Assembly: GCA_027886175.1 (NCBI GenBank)
Contig: JAJNNQ010000078.1
Span: 248,001-312,000, forward strand
Length of the DNA: 64,000 nucleotides
Reading direction: 5' to 3'
Source of the DNA: Phylloscopus collybita
Taxonomy: Eukaryota > Chordata > Aves > Passeriformes > Phylloscopidae
The position numbers and the translations under genes were made by a program. Under the pieces are notes generated by a model, which searched no databases, was not told the DNA's origin, and saw only the letters and a program-made list of their open reading frames with translations. Below, one piece after another: positions 21,516 to 34,673 of this stretch. The stretch's first letter is position 1. Each line of letters opens with the position of its first letter.

Positions 21516-22517
21516 ATACACCTCATTCCTGAAACTCTAGAGATCCAAGGTGATGGGGGGGCGCCCCACCAATTTCTTTTTGGTCGCCCCAGCCTTGGTT
21601 CTTGGGAGAACTCGGGAATAGCAGGTAAAAAATCCCGAAGAGACAAAAAGGAGACAAAAAAAGCAAGCAAGAAAAAGGGAAAAAAAGCTCCTGGGAAGCT
21701 GCCGTGGTTTTTGCTCCGTAAAAACTTTGAGTGCAGAAGATCTAAGGAAGAAAAGCGAATTGACAAGTAAGCCTTGGTTGGAGGGGAAAGGGGGGGACGT
21801 GAGGTGTGTGTGTGAGACGTAGATTGGGTACCCCAGATCTACCAAGTGATTGCTGTAGCCTCTTAAGCTGGGGTTACTTTTTTTCCCGAGAAAAGTATCC
21901 AATGCAGAGGCGGTGTGAAAGTTTAAAAGGAGTGAGAGAAGCCCCCCGGGGAAAATTCTGAGACCGGGTCTCAGGGTGAGAGATTAAATCTCTCGGGAAA
22001 TGGAGCCGGGGTTTTTCTAGGACAATCCACTAGAAAAACGGGAAATAAAGGGCCCTAGAATTGCTGGTCATAAAAGATCTGAAAGCACCAAGACTTGCTG
22101 TTAGGTTGCAGATCTGAGAGATCTAAGACACCGAAGCTTGTTTTTAGGAGACAGATCTTATAAAATTATAAAATTCGGCCAATAACATTTAAAATCCTAA
22201 GAACACCCATGAGTAAATATTGACAGATAAATTAAAAGAAAAAGGTACCTTTTTTTTTCTGTGTGTGTTGTCTTTTTGTATTTTTTTTGTTATTTTTCTT
22301 GTTGTACTGTCTTTTTGTAAGTGAAGTGTGTTGTAAAGTTTAGTTTTGTTACTGTCTTTTTGTAAATGAAGTGTGTGTGTGAGAGTAAAAAGTGTTTGTG
22401 TTCTGAGGTTTAGTTGTGTTAAAAAGTAGATTGTTAAAGTGTTAAAAAAAAAAGAGGGGTGAAAAATGTTTAGGCAGAAAAAGGGGGGGACTGAAGCTAA
22501 CAAGACAGAATGGGATT

Positions 22518-23073
22518 TGTTACAAATGCATATTTTGGAGTTGGCTTTTTGCATATAACAAGCAGATTGCTTTATGTATAATATGGGAAAGTTATATTGC
22601 ATGGTTTTTTTATTAATAGAGTTTTAAAAATTGTGATAGATAAATATTTGTAGATTGTAACAAAGTAGAGATGGGATTGTTGTTTTTTTAATTCCTTAAA
22701 GAAATAGAAGACAGGAGGGCCATCTGGAATTCCTAAAGATAAGGAACAACTGAGCCTTGTTGAAGAAGAAAGATTTACTACCTCTATCTAGACTTAGCAA
22801 GGCCACGTAGAAAAACTGTATAATTAAGGGAAGTTTTGAAACCAAAAATGAATATTTGAATCATGTATTAACTCATTTAAATATGTAACACAGAAGTCTT
22901 TAAAACCAAAGGATCTGAAAAAAGACGGTGTGCTGATGTTGTTGGAATCAGCACCTCGGCCGAAAAGAGCTTTGGGGGTTGTTTTCTCCTTTATTGTCTA
23001 TTTTTATTCTATTTCATTTTATTTTTATTAAACTTATAAATTAATATCAAAAGGTGAAACGTCGTTTTTCACA
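22518..23073 (+). mobile_element. Nested solo LTR of a related family
   Basis: Starts TGTTACAAATGCAT and ends GTTTTTCACA, with GGATT directly before (22513-22517) and after (23074-23078). It is clearly related to, but more diverged than, the outer LTRs. No PBS follows, so it is a solo LTR inserted into the provirus leader. Confidence 0.7.
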
Positions 23074-23691
23074 GGATTCTAAGCAAGTAAAGCAAAGGAC
23101 GGAAAAAGTCGGGCATAACAAAGACAATGAGGATGGAGCAAGCAGGGGGAGGGGGGGAGGGAGGCTGGAGTTTGGTCGCAGGGACCCCCGCTGGCCCCTG
23201 CAGCCCGCGCCCTTTGTGCCCGGGGGGGCGGTCCCGCTGCCCGGCGCTGCTGTCCCTTCTCACGGGGCTGCCTGTCCCTGCCCCCCCCACAGCCTCTGCT
23301 GGCGGCCCCGCCGGCGCTGCCACGGCGCTGGCCACGCTGCCGCTTGCCAGAGCCCGGCCCGCCCCAGCCCCTGTAACATCGCAGCCTCGGCCCGTGTCGG
23401 TTCCTGCCGCCCCAGCACCCCCGCGGTTTTCCGCCCCGCTCCTGTTAAACCTTCCCGCCCGCTCCGGCCCGCCTGCCGGCGGCCGCCCCCATCTGCACTC
23501 GTTCCGCCCGCCCCCGCTGCTGTGCCTCGGGCTGTTCAGCCCTTCACGGCTGCGGCTCCTGTGATCCACGCCCCCATCGAATTCCCGCCGGAAAGCGCTG
23601 TCCCGGCAGCGGTTCCGGCAAAAGATCCCGCACGCCCGCTCCCTTGGAGGATCCATCCCCCGCTGCCCGGACCCCTCCGGCTGCATCAGCC

Positions 23692-24090
23692 CCGGCAAGC
23701 GCTCCCTTGGTAACGACGCCTTCTGCAGCCGCAAAAGGCTTTCTTTTAAACAAGGGCGAATGCCATTTAAAATCTGAAATCATTTTAAAAATAGGTCCCC
23801 AAAAAGAAAAACTAAGGTTTTTTGTAGATACAGATGCTAATAAGACACGCCTATCGAATGTTCCCACAGGTTATAGTGTAGGCAAAGACACTGTAAAATT
23901 ATCAGGAGAAAAAGGAAAAAGTTTTACAATTCCTTTTTACATTAAAAATGTAATAATTGAAAACAAAACTAGAATTTGGATAGGAGATGTGTTATTGATT
24001 TCGGAGATAAGCGTTAACCTGCTAGGAAAAGATATTTTAATTTTTAAGCAAACAAAAATCTGGTATTACAAAGAAATCACAAGAATGTGA
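23692..24090 (+). pseudogene. Broken retroviral aspartic protease (pro) fragment
   Basis: The open frame 23644-24090 ends with a protease-like fold: a catalytic loop FFVDTDANKT in which the DTG glycine is Asp, a flap region, and VNLLGKDIL, the usual second conserved motif. Upstream it is Pro/Ala-rich and GC-rich (23118-23690), perhaps gag-derived. The altered catalytic triplet and lack of a downstream RT make it inactive. Confidence 0.6.
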
Positions 24091-27000
24091 AATAAGTAAA
24101 ATAATTTTAAAGTAGTAAAAAGTTTCAAGTTTAAAGTTTTTGTTAAAAAAAAAAAGGAAGTTTTTTTGGAAGCATTGCTAAAAAACATAGATTGTATCAG
24201 AAAGGTAGTTCAGAGGTTTTCTAGAAGAAGTATATATTGGTGGTTGGTCTGAAGGGTTTGCAGAGAGAAGAATGCTGGAATTTGTTTTATGGTTTAGAAG
24301 TTTATTGAAGAAGAATTTAAGAATGTTAATAAGAGTTGTAGAGGTTTTGAGGACATTAGAAGTGACTATGAAATGCCAAGAGGAAACTATTGGAAGAAAA
24401 AGAAAAATGGAAGAGAAGTAGCTTAATAGTTTAGAGAAGCAAAATTGAAGTTAAGAGAGTTGTAGTGATTTCAGTGATTGATAAAAAGGAGTTGAGTATT
24501 TAAGAGATGTAATAATAAAAGAGAAGAAAAGGGAATGTGGATTTTTGCAAAATTTATACCCAAAAAGCCATAAGTAAGATATGAGGTTTTTGGTTTTTGT
24601 TTACTTTGAGTCCAAGTTAAAAGTGACACTCTATCAGACAATGTTTAAATTATGAAACTGCTGTTTATGAAGTAAAGGGAAACTAGTGTTAAAGAAGTAG
24701 GATATCACAATTGTAAAAATAGAAAGAACAGTTCTTTAACCACAACAAGGAGAATATTTTTTCAGGTATCACAAACAACTGAAGCCACGTTATGACGGAC
24801 AACTGAAACTGCAAACCTGATCCTGCCTCAGGGGCTCAAGAGGACCTGACTCAGGTCATGGCAGAGACCTTCATCTGCCTGCAAGCCGTCCTCCACCTCC
24901 TGACCTTTGGAACAGATCCCACTCCCAGGCAAGCTGAGGAAAGGATTAAAGAAATTAAACCAAGCTGAACTGCCAGAGGAATTGTTTCTGAGGATGGACC
25001 GTGCACTTGCCCATCCTGGAGCTCAGCAGCAGCTTCCCCTGCACAGTGGGGAACTCCCTGAGCACACGGGCAGCAGTGAGGGGAAGGGGCTGTGGACACG
25101 CAACAGCTCCAAGCTCACGCTCTCTGTCCTCACTGAACTGCTGCTCCCTTTAGCATCACCCCAAAGCTCGTGTGAGGCTGTTTCCTGGTCCTGCACTCAC
25201 ACATTGGCACGGTGCTGCCACACCTCTGGGAGGTGCAGCACAGCAGATCTGCAGAAAGGAAAACAGAGCGGAGGGGCTGTGCCAAGAATTCCTTATTGCA
25301 CTCACAGATCCAGGTCTCTACCATTCTGTCCGCTTTAAGGTCATTACTTCTGATGCAGGTTATGTGTAAGATATTCTAAGTCTGGTTTTGTAGCATGTTG
25401 CTTCTTTTACAACAATGTGAATGACTATTGCAAATGGTGAAGTTAAAATGTAGAGCATGGCGAGCCAGGCAGTTTTGCACAAAAGCTCAGAAAGTTACTT
25501 GTTCCTCCACCTCCCAACTCAGGCTTTGCTATGAGTGGGGGAAAAGAACTTACATTTAAGTAACTTACATTTCTATAGAATATCTTCAACAATTGGATTA
25601 TTTCCTAAATGTCTTTATGATGAAGCTGCTACAATTTATTTTTAAGAAAATATCACAGCCCAGCTTCTCTTTTTACAGCTAGAAATTCAGTAAGATAATG
25701 AATCTAAATTTGTTGATGTCATCTATATCACTTTGTAAAGGATCCTTACATCCAACATGTCCAGGTGCACTCAGGACACGTCCATCACACTAAATTCACA
25801 GCTACACTGTTGGTATCTGTCCAGTGCTGAGTATGGTGCTTTCTGACGAGACTGAAAGGTGACCAAGTTTGGCAGAAGTTGCCCCAAGGTTGGCTAATGA
25901 TGGTTCTGGTGCTCTGCAAAAGCCAAATCCTCCTAGAAGGTAGATTTTCTGCATGAGAAAAAGATGTAGCCTGGGAGTAGCTTGGTCTGTGGCACTGTGT
26001 GCTCATGCTGAGGATAAGGTGCCTTGGTTGTGGGCAGCCCCAGCCCGACCGTCACCTCGAGAGCGACCCAGCCTCTTGGGTTTGGCAGGCTGATGATGCT
26101 GGTGTTACATCCCCTACTAAGCAAGGGGAGCAAAATCAGACATCAGTTTGTCCTCCTCATATTTAAAAGTTTTATGTTTTCTTGTCACCAGATTCCTCTC
26201 TGTACCTTTCCCTGAGCAAAAGGACACAGGTTTCAGGCTCACAGCCCACAGATTTTTCTCTGGCTGTCACCTCCTCACTCAGTCCTTTCCACCTGCTCCC
26301 CATCCCATCACAAGGCACTGAACGTACTTGCTTGGCCTGGGCATTTGGGGTCACTTGTGACAGAGAGAAGGGCAGCGACTCAGCCCCTCTGACCCAGAGA
26401 AGGAGACTTCTGTTTCTGGGGGGGCTCACGCTGAACAGATGAGTAAAACCTCCATGGGAGAGAAGCCCAGGGCGTTACCTAATTTAGCAGAATAGCTGAT
26501 ATGAGACAAAAACAAAAGACCCCAAAATGTAATGGACACCATCCTCTCTAGTAGAACCGAAGCTGATTCTAAGTTGTTCCCTATACTTCACCCTCTTGCA
26601 GTCTGTCAATATTCCTGAGATTAATCACAGCAAAGTCAGCTCCATCCTGATCTGCTTTCAGACATGCTCAGGGATACCCCAGTGGTTGGCAGCCTCTGAA
26701 GTTCTCTATTTTCCCCCACTTGTATTAACACAGCCTGCAACTGTCATATATTTTGTAGTTAAGCTATCTTTGTCACTAAATAAATTTCTTTTTAGATTTC
26801 TTGTAAACCTAACCCTCAATCCAAATTGTAACTCAAAAAGGGTGAAAAGGCATTGTTACATTAAAAAGTGTAAATGGTATTAAAAGGAATTTCCGAAAGA
26901 AAATAATAATACCCTAATTTACATGATTTTACAAAAAGTCAGTACATTGACTGATCAAGTTGAAGATGCAGCTATTTTAATTTTAAGCTTTGTAACTGAT

Positions 27001-27474
27001 CTTTAAAACTTTAAAAGATCAAGTATTCTTGTAGATAAAAACTACTAGTGCCTATTGAGCAAAAAAAAATTTGGAAAACAATAAATAAAAAAAAAAATCA
27101 AAAAAACTACAGTTATGATTTGCCTAGAAATTAACAAAAGAAGGTGATAAGAAAATAAGAGGGCAAGATCAAAATCCTCTGTCTGCCACCGAGAAGAATC
27201 ATAACACAGGTTTATAGGCTGCAATCCTATAAGACCTGGTCAGGTGGGGATATAAGTTAAGACTTAAACCTCTATTTATCACTCACTCTTTTGTATTTCA
27301 AAATATTGGCAAAGTCATACCCTAAGTATTATCCAAACTAATTTTTTTGGCTAATTGTTGTTATAACCCAAATTGAGCAAATATTAGGAATATCTATAAA
27401 TCTTGAAATAACTGCATCTAAAACAGTACCAAAGAAACAAAGTTAATGAAATATTGCTCAAGCCAAATAACTGA
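24091..27474. other. Unassigned interior of the 7-kb provirus
   Basis: AT-rich and full of stops. A GC-richer island (about 24840-25340, frame of 143 codons at 24907-25338) and 25740-26430 could be captured or unrelated DNA. I recognise no pol or env motif. Confidence 0.4.
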
Positions 27475-27995
27475 TAAAAAGGAAGAGGAGGAAATTTGTT
27501 ATAAATGCATATTTTAGAGTTGGCTTTTCGCAAATATTGAAATGAATGTTATGCATATAATGTAAGAAGGCTGCACTGTATTTTCTTTTATTTGTAGAAT
27601 TTAAAATGTAATGGAGGTATATTTTCAGATAGAAGACAGAAGAGATGTCTGAAATTCCTGAACTAAAGATTTCTGATAAGAAACAATTAAGCCTTTGAGG
27701 TCTAAATCTCCAGAAGACAGATTTACAACATACATCTGGACTTTGTGGAGCCTCACAGATAACTTGTATGCTTAGGGGGGACTTGAAACCAAAATGAATA
27801 TTTGAATCATGCATTAGCTTATTGAAATATGTACCACCAAGACTTTTAAACACCAAAGAATTTAGAATGGGCGGTGTGTTGCTCTACACCCTCAGCTGAG
27901 TTGCTGCCTTATTTGTCTCCTTAATTTATTCTATTTCATTTTATTTTTATTAAACTTATAAATTAATATAAAAAAGTGAAACGTCGTTTTTCACA
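27475..27995 (+). repeat. Polypurine tract and 3' LTR of the 7-kb provirus
   Basis: AAAAAGGAAGAGGAGGAAAT directly precedes the LTR start at 27497, a good plus-strand primer site. The LTR is 499 bp and ends TTTTTCACA, followed by the TGCA duplication. Confidence 0.75.
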
Positions 27996-28167
27996 TGCAG
28001 AAGGGAAAATCAGGATAAAAAGGAGGCTGCGAACTACAACAATTGGAGAGACCGCACGGCAAATGCCGCATGGCCTCTCCATTTGTCCATGAACAAAGTC
28101 ACTTTTACAGGACTCCTCTGGCTCCTTCGGGGACAGAAACCTCTGGCGATGCCAATTTTCCCTCACA
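27996..28167 (+). mobile_element. 3' end of an ERVK-type LTR beside the ZNF-A first exon
   Basis: Ends CCAATTTTCCCTCACA. The other copies (43050-43736 plus; minus-oriented near 29228-29870 and 44797-45440) have the same R-U5 text, and the D-side copy keeps an AATAAAGTCAC poly(A) signal on minus. The 7-kb ERV cut this LTR in the A arm. Confidence 0.5.
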
Positions 28168-28415
28168 GGCCCGGGGACAGCACAGCCACCTCCGTCCTAC
28201 CCACAGGAACCGGGACGAGCCAGCGCTGCTCCGGCCCCGGCTCCTGCCCAGGCACCCGCGGGAAGGAGACCGCGGGCAGCCGCTCCCGCAGCGCCCTCAG
28301 GGCACGGGGAACACGGCGCGGACACGGCACAACCGAGCCACAGCCAGAGCCCCCTGCCGCCCCCTCCGCCCGCAGCCAGCCCCGAGCCCCGGCACAACCC
28401 AGCGCGGCTCCCACC

Positions 28416-28980
28416 TGCGCCGGGGCCGCCTCCGAGCTCCGCCGCCGCCTCACGGGGCTCCGGCCGCTGCCGCCGCTCCCGGGCCCGCAAACACGCTCCG
28501 AAAATGGCGCCGCTGCTGGGCCAGGACCGCCCGCGGGACGGCACTGGGGCCGCGTTTCTGCCCGCTCTGCCCAATCAGCGCGCAGTCAGACCCAGGAGTG
28601 ACTGCACCGTCAGCCAATGGCAGCGAGTAAGGGGCGGGCTCTGCACCCGGCACAGTGTACCCACCCCCACTGTCACCCCTCTGTGGGCGTGGCTACGAGA
28701 CCGATCTCCGTTGATTGACAGGCTCCGCAGAGCGCCGGCCCCGCGGGGTGGAGCCAGCCCGGCCCCGGCGGGGCCCAGCGCGAGCTGGGGGCCCCCGGGG
28801 GGCGGAACCAGGGCTGTGCTTCTCCCCGCTCTGCCCAATCAGCGCACGAGATCGAAGAGTGACGGCAAAGCCAGCCAATCCTGACCAGCGGCGGGCTCTG
28901 CCCACGGCAGGAACTCGCCTCCCTTCCGCTGAATTCCGGCATTGCTCGGAAACCTCGGCTGAGGAGCGGCCCCGGCGCAG
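28416..28980. promoter_or_regulatory. Divergent CpG-rich promoter between ZNF-A and ZNF-B
   Basis: GC- and CpG-rich DNA with paired first-exon ends facing outward: CGGCGCAG|GTGGGAGCC on minus (exon end 28415) and on plus (exon end 28980). CCAAT boxes occur near 28567, 28612, 28834 and 28872, an AAAATGGCGCC (YY1-like) motif near 28501, and TGAC/GTCA half-sites. It is the pivot of inverted duplication 1. Transcription starts are inferred. Confidence 0.65.
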
Positions 28981-30795
28981 GTGGGAGCCGCGCTGGGTTG
29001 TGCCGGGGCTCGGGGCTGGCTGCGGGCGGAGGGGGCGGCAGGGGGCTCTGGCTGTGGCTCGGTTGTGCCGTGTCCGCGCCGTGTTCCCCGTGCCCTGAGG
29101 GCGCTGCGGGAGCGGCTGCCCGCGGTCTCCTTCCCGCGGGTGCCTGGGCAGGAGCCGGGGCCGGAGCAGCGCTGGCTCGTCCCGGTTCCTGTGGGTAGGA
29201 CGGAGGTGGCTGCGCTGTCCCCGGGCCTGTGAGGGAAAATTGGCATCGCCAGAGGTTTCTGTCCCCGAAGGAGCCAGAGGAGTCCTGTAAAAGTCACTTT
29301 TTTGATGAACAAAGGGAGAGGCCATGCGGCATTTGCCATGCGGTCTCTCCGATTGTTGTAGTACGCAGCCTCCTTTTTATCCTGATTTTCCCTTCTGCAT
29401 CTCCCTCTCCCTTTGCCCAGTGGCGAAGGTCCTTGGAAAGTTCAGACTTCCCGATCCGCCTGCTGCATGTCCTCGTTAATATGCACCCCCCTTTTGTATA
29501 ACATAAAATATTCACGGCTCTGATCAGGCTTTGTTCTTCTTCTCCATGTTCAGGAATTCAGCAGGATCTTGGCTGAGCAGCAGTCCCTGTCAATGAGTAA
29601 CATTTTCTGAAACTGATGTTTTTTCTCGTTCGTTCCTTATCTCCAAGTCCGTGGCCATATCTCCAAGCAGATTCACTCACTGACTCTGTTTTTTCTTTCT
29701 GGGTCCTCTTTGGTTTTGGGATTATTGTCAGTGACCTCAATTCTGAGAAAAACGAGAATTCAGTCTTAGAATATTTTCCAAAAGTCCAGTAAGGGAAAAA
29801 ATTGGACAATGCCCAGTGCTGGCGTGTTCCTGGCCATCAGCCAAGGAACACCCTGCACATTAAGGCAGCCTTATCTATGTCCTGTTCCTTTACTGAGGTA
29901 CATACATATTTATGAGTTTCATGCTCTACTCAAACATTCCTGGCAGCTTTTGATGGTTTAGAAACTTGTCTTTATTTTAGTTTTCTGCTCTGGCTTATCT
30001 ACATAACATCCTGCAGATCAGGTCAATCTCTTTTATTTCTTCTTGTGGCCTCATCCTGTTGTTTCACATTTCCCAGAGAGCAAACAGTTCACAAACTCTT
30101 CTCTCATTCTTCTCTGCTGCTCCGGTTTGTGTGGCCCTTATCTCATCCCTTGGAGAGGTCAGCAGCAGCTGTGGGAAACAACCTGATTGCTTTAAACAGT
30201 TCTCTGGGTTACACACAAGTATTTGACCATTTTCTATTTTGCTAAGGCCTACAGTACAATATATTCATCCCATTCTTAGTTCTATAAGCTGTCAGGTGTC
30301 TACATCAACATCAAATACTCATCACACTGCTGCTTCCATGAGTTACACGGTGCAGACTTCAAATGAGCAATGAGGTTAAATTAGCAAGCAGCTCAAAGGG
30401 ATTCTAAGCTGCACTGTGCTTACAATCAATAACCACAGATAAAGACCAACACACAGATGTGAAAGCCAATATTCTCGGGTCATTTTCAACAATTCCCTGT
30501 CCTTTTGTAGCCCTTTGTGTCTCAGGAGGCCTGGCTGCCACCTGCATCCCCTTGCTCAGCTGCTGAATGAGCTGCACTCAGCAAGGTGTCCTGCATGGCC
30601 CAAAGATGAGAGTTGCTGTAGCACAGAAGAGGAGGAAGAGCATTCGTTTAACCCCTGGTGTTCCAGGGAACCCCGAAACCATGTCCATTCGCATCCTTTC
30701 CATGTTTGAGCCGGAACATGAGCTGCTTTCTTATTTTCTTTGTTCTCTGTTTCACCACTTTTCCATTGTCCTCTCTTTGCCAACAGCATCTTGAG

Positions 30796-31311
30796 TCATT
30801 TAATTTTCCCCACTGTGCTCCTCCTTCTGCTCATGGATAATCTGATCCCATCCCATGGTGAAATGTTGTGTTCTTGGTTTGAATGGATTGGTGGGCCAGA
30901 CACAGGAGCTGGATCTGTCTGCTTGGTTCCTTTTTTGAGGACATCCTGTAATGTAATTATTTCTTGCAGTGTCCTTGTGCCCTGCAGCTGGAAGCCTGAT
31001 TCCTTGCCAGGGGCTGTTTGGGTCGGCTCTCCCCTGCCCAGGAGGGCAATGCCTCTGCCAGGTCCTTGTGGCCGAGCCGGTGCCCTGGGTGCGGGGGCCC
31101 CCTTGGGCCCTGGGCTTGATCCCTCAGGGGCTGTAGAAACTCTGCCATGGCCTTTGCCTTCCCCTTGGCCTTTTCCTCCTCCCTTCTTGCCTTCCCCTGC
31201 TGTGCCTTTGTGACCAAGTGCTGCAGGGGCTTCTTCTGCCCCTCGTGCAACCCCCCTGAGTGCCTGTGGGTGCTCATCCTCTGACAGCTGCTGAGCTTTC
31301 TGCAAAACCAT
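30796..31311 (-). other. Open frame antisense in the ZNF-B intron, possible gag relic
   Basis: 171 codons, the counterpart of 18950-19597 and collinear with it apart from the first 40 codons and one internal stretch (GEGKGHGRVSTAPEG) that copy A lacks. It has the same uncertain status. Confidence 0.3.
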
Positions 31312-32212
31312 TCATTTCTGCAGGGACCCAAACAAAGTCAGATTCAAGGATAATCTGGATCGTTGCAGGTGGAATCCCCATTTCCAGTCTTCTTCCTCTT
31401 TTCCATCATTCTTGTTCTTACCATAGCGATTCCTGCTGCTGCTTCTTGCCTTCACCATATTCCTGCATACTCCCTTTAACCCTTTCCCTTCACATACACC
31501 AACACCATTTGGACACCCTGTTGTCCAAATCCCTTCTTGACTTCCCTAGTTGCCCCCCTGGGTGTCCATGTCCTTAATTCCCTCTGGGACAATGTGCAAA
31601 CTGCCTCAACATTCACTCAAGGGACCCTTCAGAGACATTTTGGGATCATCATCCCTTTTGCCAAGACACTTTCCTGGCTTTCCCTTTTCCACCCTGCATG
31701 GGTGCCCTGCCATGTTTACTCCCTGAAGATTCCAGTGTCCTCCCTGATGAGATTTTTAGTGCTCTCTCCCTGCTGACTCTTCCCAGACCCCCCTGATATG
31801 TCACTCGTCTGTCTCCTGGACACTCTCGGGTCCCCAATCAATCCCCGGTGCCGCCGCCACCCAAGGGAGCCGATCACCCAAACTGGGTGAGGCACCTTCA
31901 GCTCTACTTACTGCCCGCTGCCCTGGGGTGGTGGAAGGAATTCCAGAGGAGCCCCAAGGTGTGTGGAAAAATTCCCATCACCAGAGGTTTGTGTCCACAG
32001 AGAAGGCAGAGGAGTCCTGTAAAAGTAATTTTATTTTAGCTGTGTCATGATGTCTGTAGGATTTTTGGTCTGAATCTTGGTTTTTTGGAGGTTGAGACAA
32101 GGTTCCAATAATTTCCTGAGAGGAGCTTGGGCAAGGAGGAACCCCCAGCCTAAGGCGCTCTCCTTTTGTTTTCTTCCCAAACCAGGGTTTTTCGTTCTCA
32201 AGGAGTGTCCAG

Positions 32213-33121
32213 ATGGAGGAGGAGGAAAAGCCCCAAAGATTCCGCAGGAGGAGGGGCTGCAAACCCAGCCCAGGGAGCTGTGAGGAGGAAAGACCCAACC
32301 TGTGCCAGGAGGACGGCCGGAGATCCAGCCGGAGCTCAGAGCTGGAGGAGAAGCCTGATGGAGGGGAGAAGCCCCACAAGTGCTTGGAGTGTGGGAAGGG
32401 CTTCAGCTACAGGTCTGAGCTGATGAGGCACCAGGTGATCCACACTGGGGAACGGCCCTTTGAGTGTGGGGATTGTGGGATGAGCTTCAGCCTGAAGAAC
32501 GGTCTGATCCAACACCAGAGGATCCACTCTGGGGCACGGCCCTATGAGTGTGTGGAATGTGGGAAGAGCTTTAGGTACAGCTCCGTCCTGAGGAAACACC
32601 AGAGTATCCACACTGGGGAAAGGCCCTATGAGTGTGGGGAATGTGGGATGAGCTTCAGCCGGAAGGCCAGTCTTAGGCAACACCAGATGATCCACACTGG
32701 GGAAAAGCCCTACAAGTGTGGGGAATGTGGGAAGGGCTTCAGAGTAAGCTCGGAGCTGATCCGGCACCAGGCGATTCACACTGGGGAAGGGCTCTACACC
32801 TGCTTGGAATGTGGGAAGGGCTTTGGATGGAGCTCCAGCCTTAGAAACCACCAGCGCATCCACACTAGGGAGAGGCCTTACGAGTGTCCTGAGTGTGGGA
32901 AGAGGTTTCGGGTCAGCTCTGATTGCCTGAAACATCAGCGGATTCACACGGAGGAGAGGCCCTTCCGCTGCCCTGACTGCGGGAAGGGCTTCAAACGCAA
33001 CTCACACCTCATCAGGCACCGGCGCATCCACACCGGGGAGAGGCCCTACGAGTGTCCTGAGTGTGGGATGAGATTCTCACAGAGGTCTCACTTGACCCAA
33101 CACCAACGGAGGCACCACTAA
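32213..33121 (+). CDS. ZNF-B: C2H2 zinc-finger protein with nine fingers
   Basis: 302 residues from the ATG at 32213. The exon probably begins at 32186, after a TTCTTCCCAAACCAG acceptor. It has the same architecture as ZNF-A: an acidic/basic N-terminus ([20 protein letters not shown]), then nine C2H2 fingers with HTGE linkers. Most finger helices differ from ZNF-A (for example [32 protein letters not shown]), so DNA preference should differ. Its first exon probably ends at 28980. No stop or shift is seen. A nuclear DNA-binding regulator by family; no KRAB. Confidence 0.87.
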   Translation: MEEEEKPQRFRRRRGCKPSPGSCEEERPNLCQEDGRRSSRSSELEEKPDGGEKPHKCLECGKGFSYRSELMRHQVIHTGERPFECGDCGMSFSLKNGLIQHQRIHSGARPYECVECGKSFRYSSVLRKHQSIHTGERPYECGECGMSFSRKASLRQHQMIHTGEKPYKCGECGKGFRVSSELIRHQAIHTGEGLYTCLECGKGFGWSSSLRNHQRIHTRERPYECPECGKRFRVSSDCLKHQRIHTEERPFRCPDCGKGFKRNSHLIRHRRIHTGERPYECPECGMRFSQRSHLTQHQRRHH

Positions 33122-33517
33122 GGGAAGCCCTGGGAGTGCCCTGAGAGCGGGAAGAGCTTCGTGCACTGCTCCAGCTCCATCGCCTGTGGGAGGATCGGCA
33201 TTGGATGATCCCCAGTGACCCCGTTGGGCAGAGCCCTGGTGATCCCTGTTGGGAAGACATCTGGCTGGGGGGGCTCCACATCTTCCTGTCTCCCTGTGGT
33301 CACCTGGATGAATGCAGGGGCAGCAACATCCATTGGGACACAGACAGACACTGGGAATTCCTTGGGGAGAGTGGATTTGTTGACTTTTAACTGCAGAAAA
33401 TCTTTTGTGTTCAGTCTTATCTTGTGGGGCCTCAAGGAATACTGGATGGTCTTGGAGGTCTTTTTCAACCTCAGGGATTCCACAATTTTTATTTCCTATT
33501 TTTTAAGTGTGTCCTAG

Positions 33518-34166
33518 TGTGATGTTACTATATTTATATCCCCAACTGTCTGTTGGGTTTATGCTGGATATTACACTCTGTATGTTTAATATTGGATCTG
33601 AAAGTAAAAAGTGGGGGAGAAGCACACAGTTTGTTCTCAGAAACCTTGCCCCTCTGGGTTGGCTTTGAGAGTGGGAATCAACAACACACAGACATGAGAC
33701 AGAGAGGGTTTTTTTCCCCCTCTCTCATTTTCTCTTCTTTTTTGTTAGTTACTGAATCTGGCTGAGGCGGAGAAGCTTTGGTTTTCTTTTTCTTCTTTTT
33801 TTCTTCTTCTTGTGGAACTGTTCAAACCTCCCCGGACTGAGGACCCAGGGGAGTGCCAGGGGCAGCTTGCACCTGGGACCCACCAAGATCCACCCTGCAC
33901 AGGAACCTTTCCCAGCGCTGTAAGGACTGAGAGCAGAGCAACCACCTACAGGAAGGACTTCTTTTGTAATTTATCATCTCTCCAGAGCGACACAAAGTTC
34001 TTGTCATCTGGTATTGTTCAATTTATTGTGCTGGGGAGTGCTTTGCCGGTTTAATGAATAGGTTTCTTTCCACTTCTCTTTGAGGAGGTTTCTCCCAAAT
34101 GGGTTGGGGGAGGGGAGGGAGGGCTCCCTAGGAGGTTTATTCCCAAATTTGCCCTAAACCACTACA
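33518..34166 (+). mobile_element. Solo LTR, right-arm copy
   Basis: Starts TGTGATGTTACTATA and ends CCCTAAACCACTACA. It is the inverted partner of 16014-16677. It joins the ZNF downstream flank (TCCTAG before it) to the satellite (CATGTC after it), without a target duplication. Confidence 0.75.
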
Positions 34167-34673
34167 CATGTCTTGCTCATCTCATGGTCTTTATGACCCC
34201 ATGGCCATGGTTAAGTCATGGTCACATCATGGTCTCCTCATTACCTTGATCACCTCACGGTCATGGTCATGAAATGCTCGTGGTCATCAAATGGTCATAG
34301 TCATCTCGTGGTCAACTCATGGCCACAGTCATGTCATGGTCACAGTCGTAGTTGTGTCATGGTCATTTCCTGAGCACCATCATCTCCTGTTCATTGTCGT
34401 CTCCTGATCACAATCACCTCATGCTCCTGGTCCTCTCATGGGCACAGTCTCATGCTCCTGGCTGTGTCATGGTACTTTGATGTTCACAGTCTTCTCATGG
34501 CCATGATGATCTCATGGCCATGGTTGTGTCATGTTCATCTCATGGTCAACTCATGATCTCGATCACCTCATAGTTGTGTCATGGTCATCTGATGGTCACA
34601 GCCCCCTCATGGTCACGATCATCTCATGGGCAGGGTCACAGTCACGGTCATCGCATGGTCATGATCATCATGG
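34167..34673. repeat. CATGAC satellite block 3, right arm
   Basis: Reverse complement of the array type at 15541-16013 (GTCATGG, ATCTCATGG units). Confidence 0.9.

Larger units (their letters stand above)
20987..27995 (+). mobile_element. 7-kb degenerate provirus inserted in the ZNF-A intron
   Basis: Paired LTRs (20987-21495 and 27497-27995) are flanked by TGCA on both sides (20983-20986, 27996-27999). The empty site is preserved in the ZNF-C copy (GAGATGCAGAAGG near 43562). The 4-bp duplication and PBS position suggest a gammaretrovirus-like element. The LTRs differ at roughly 4 percent by eye. Inside are a leader, a nested solo LTR, a Pro/Ala-rich stretch, a broken protease, then unreadable AT-rich DNA; no RT or env is recognisable. 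Confidence 0.75.
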
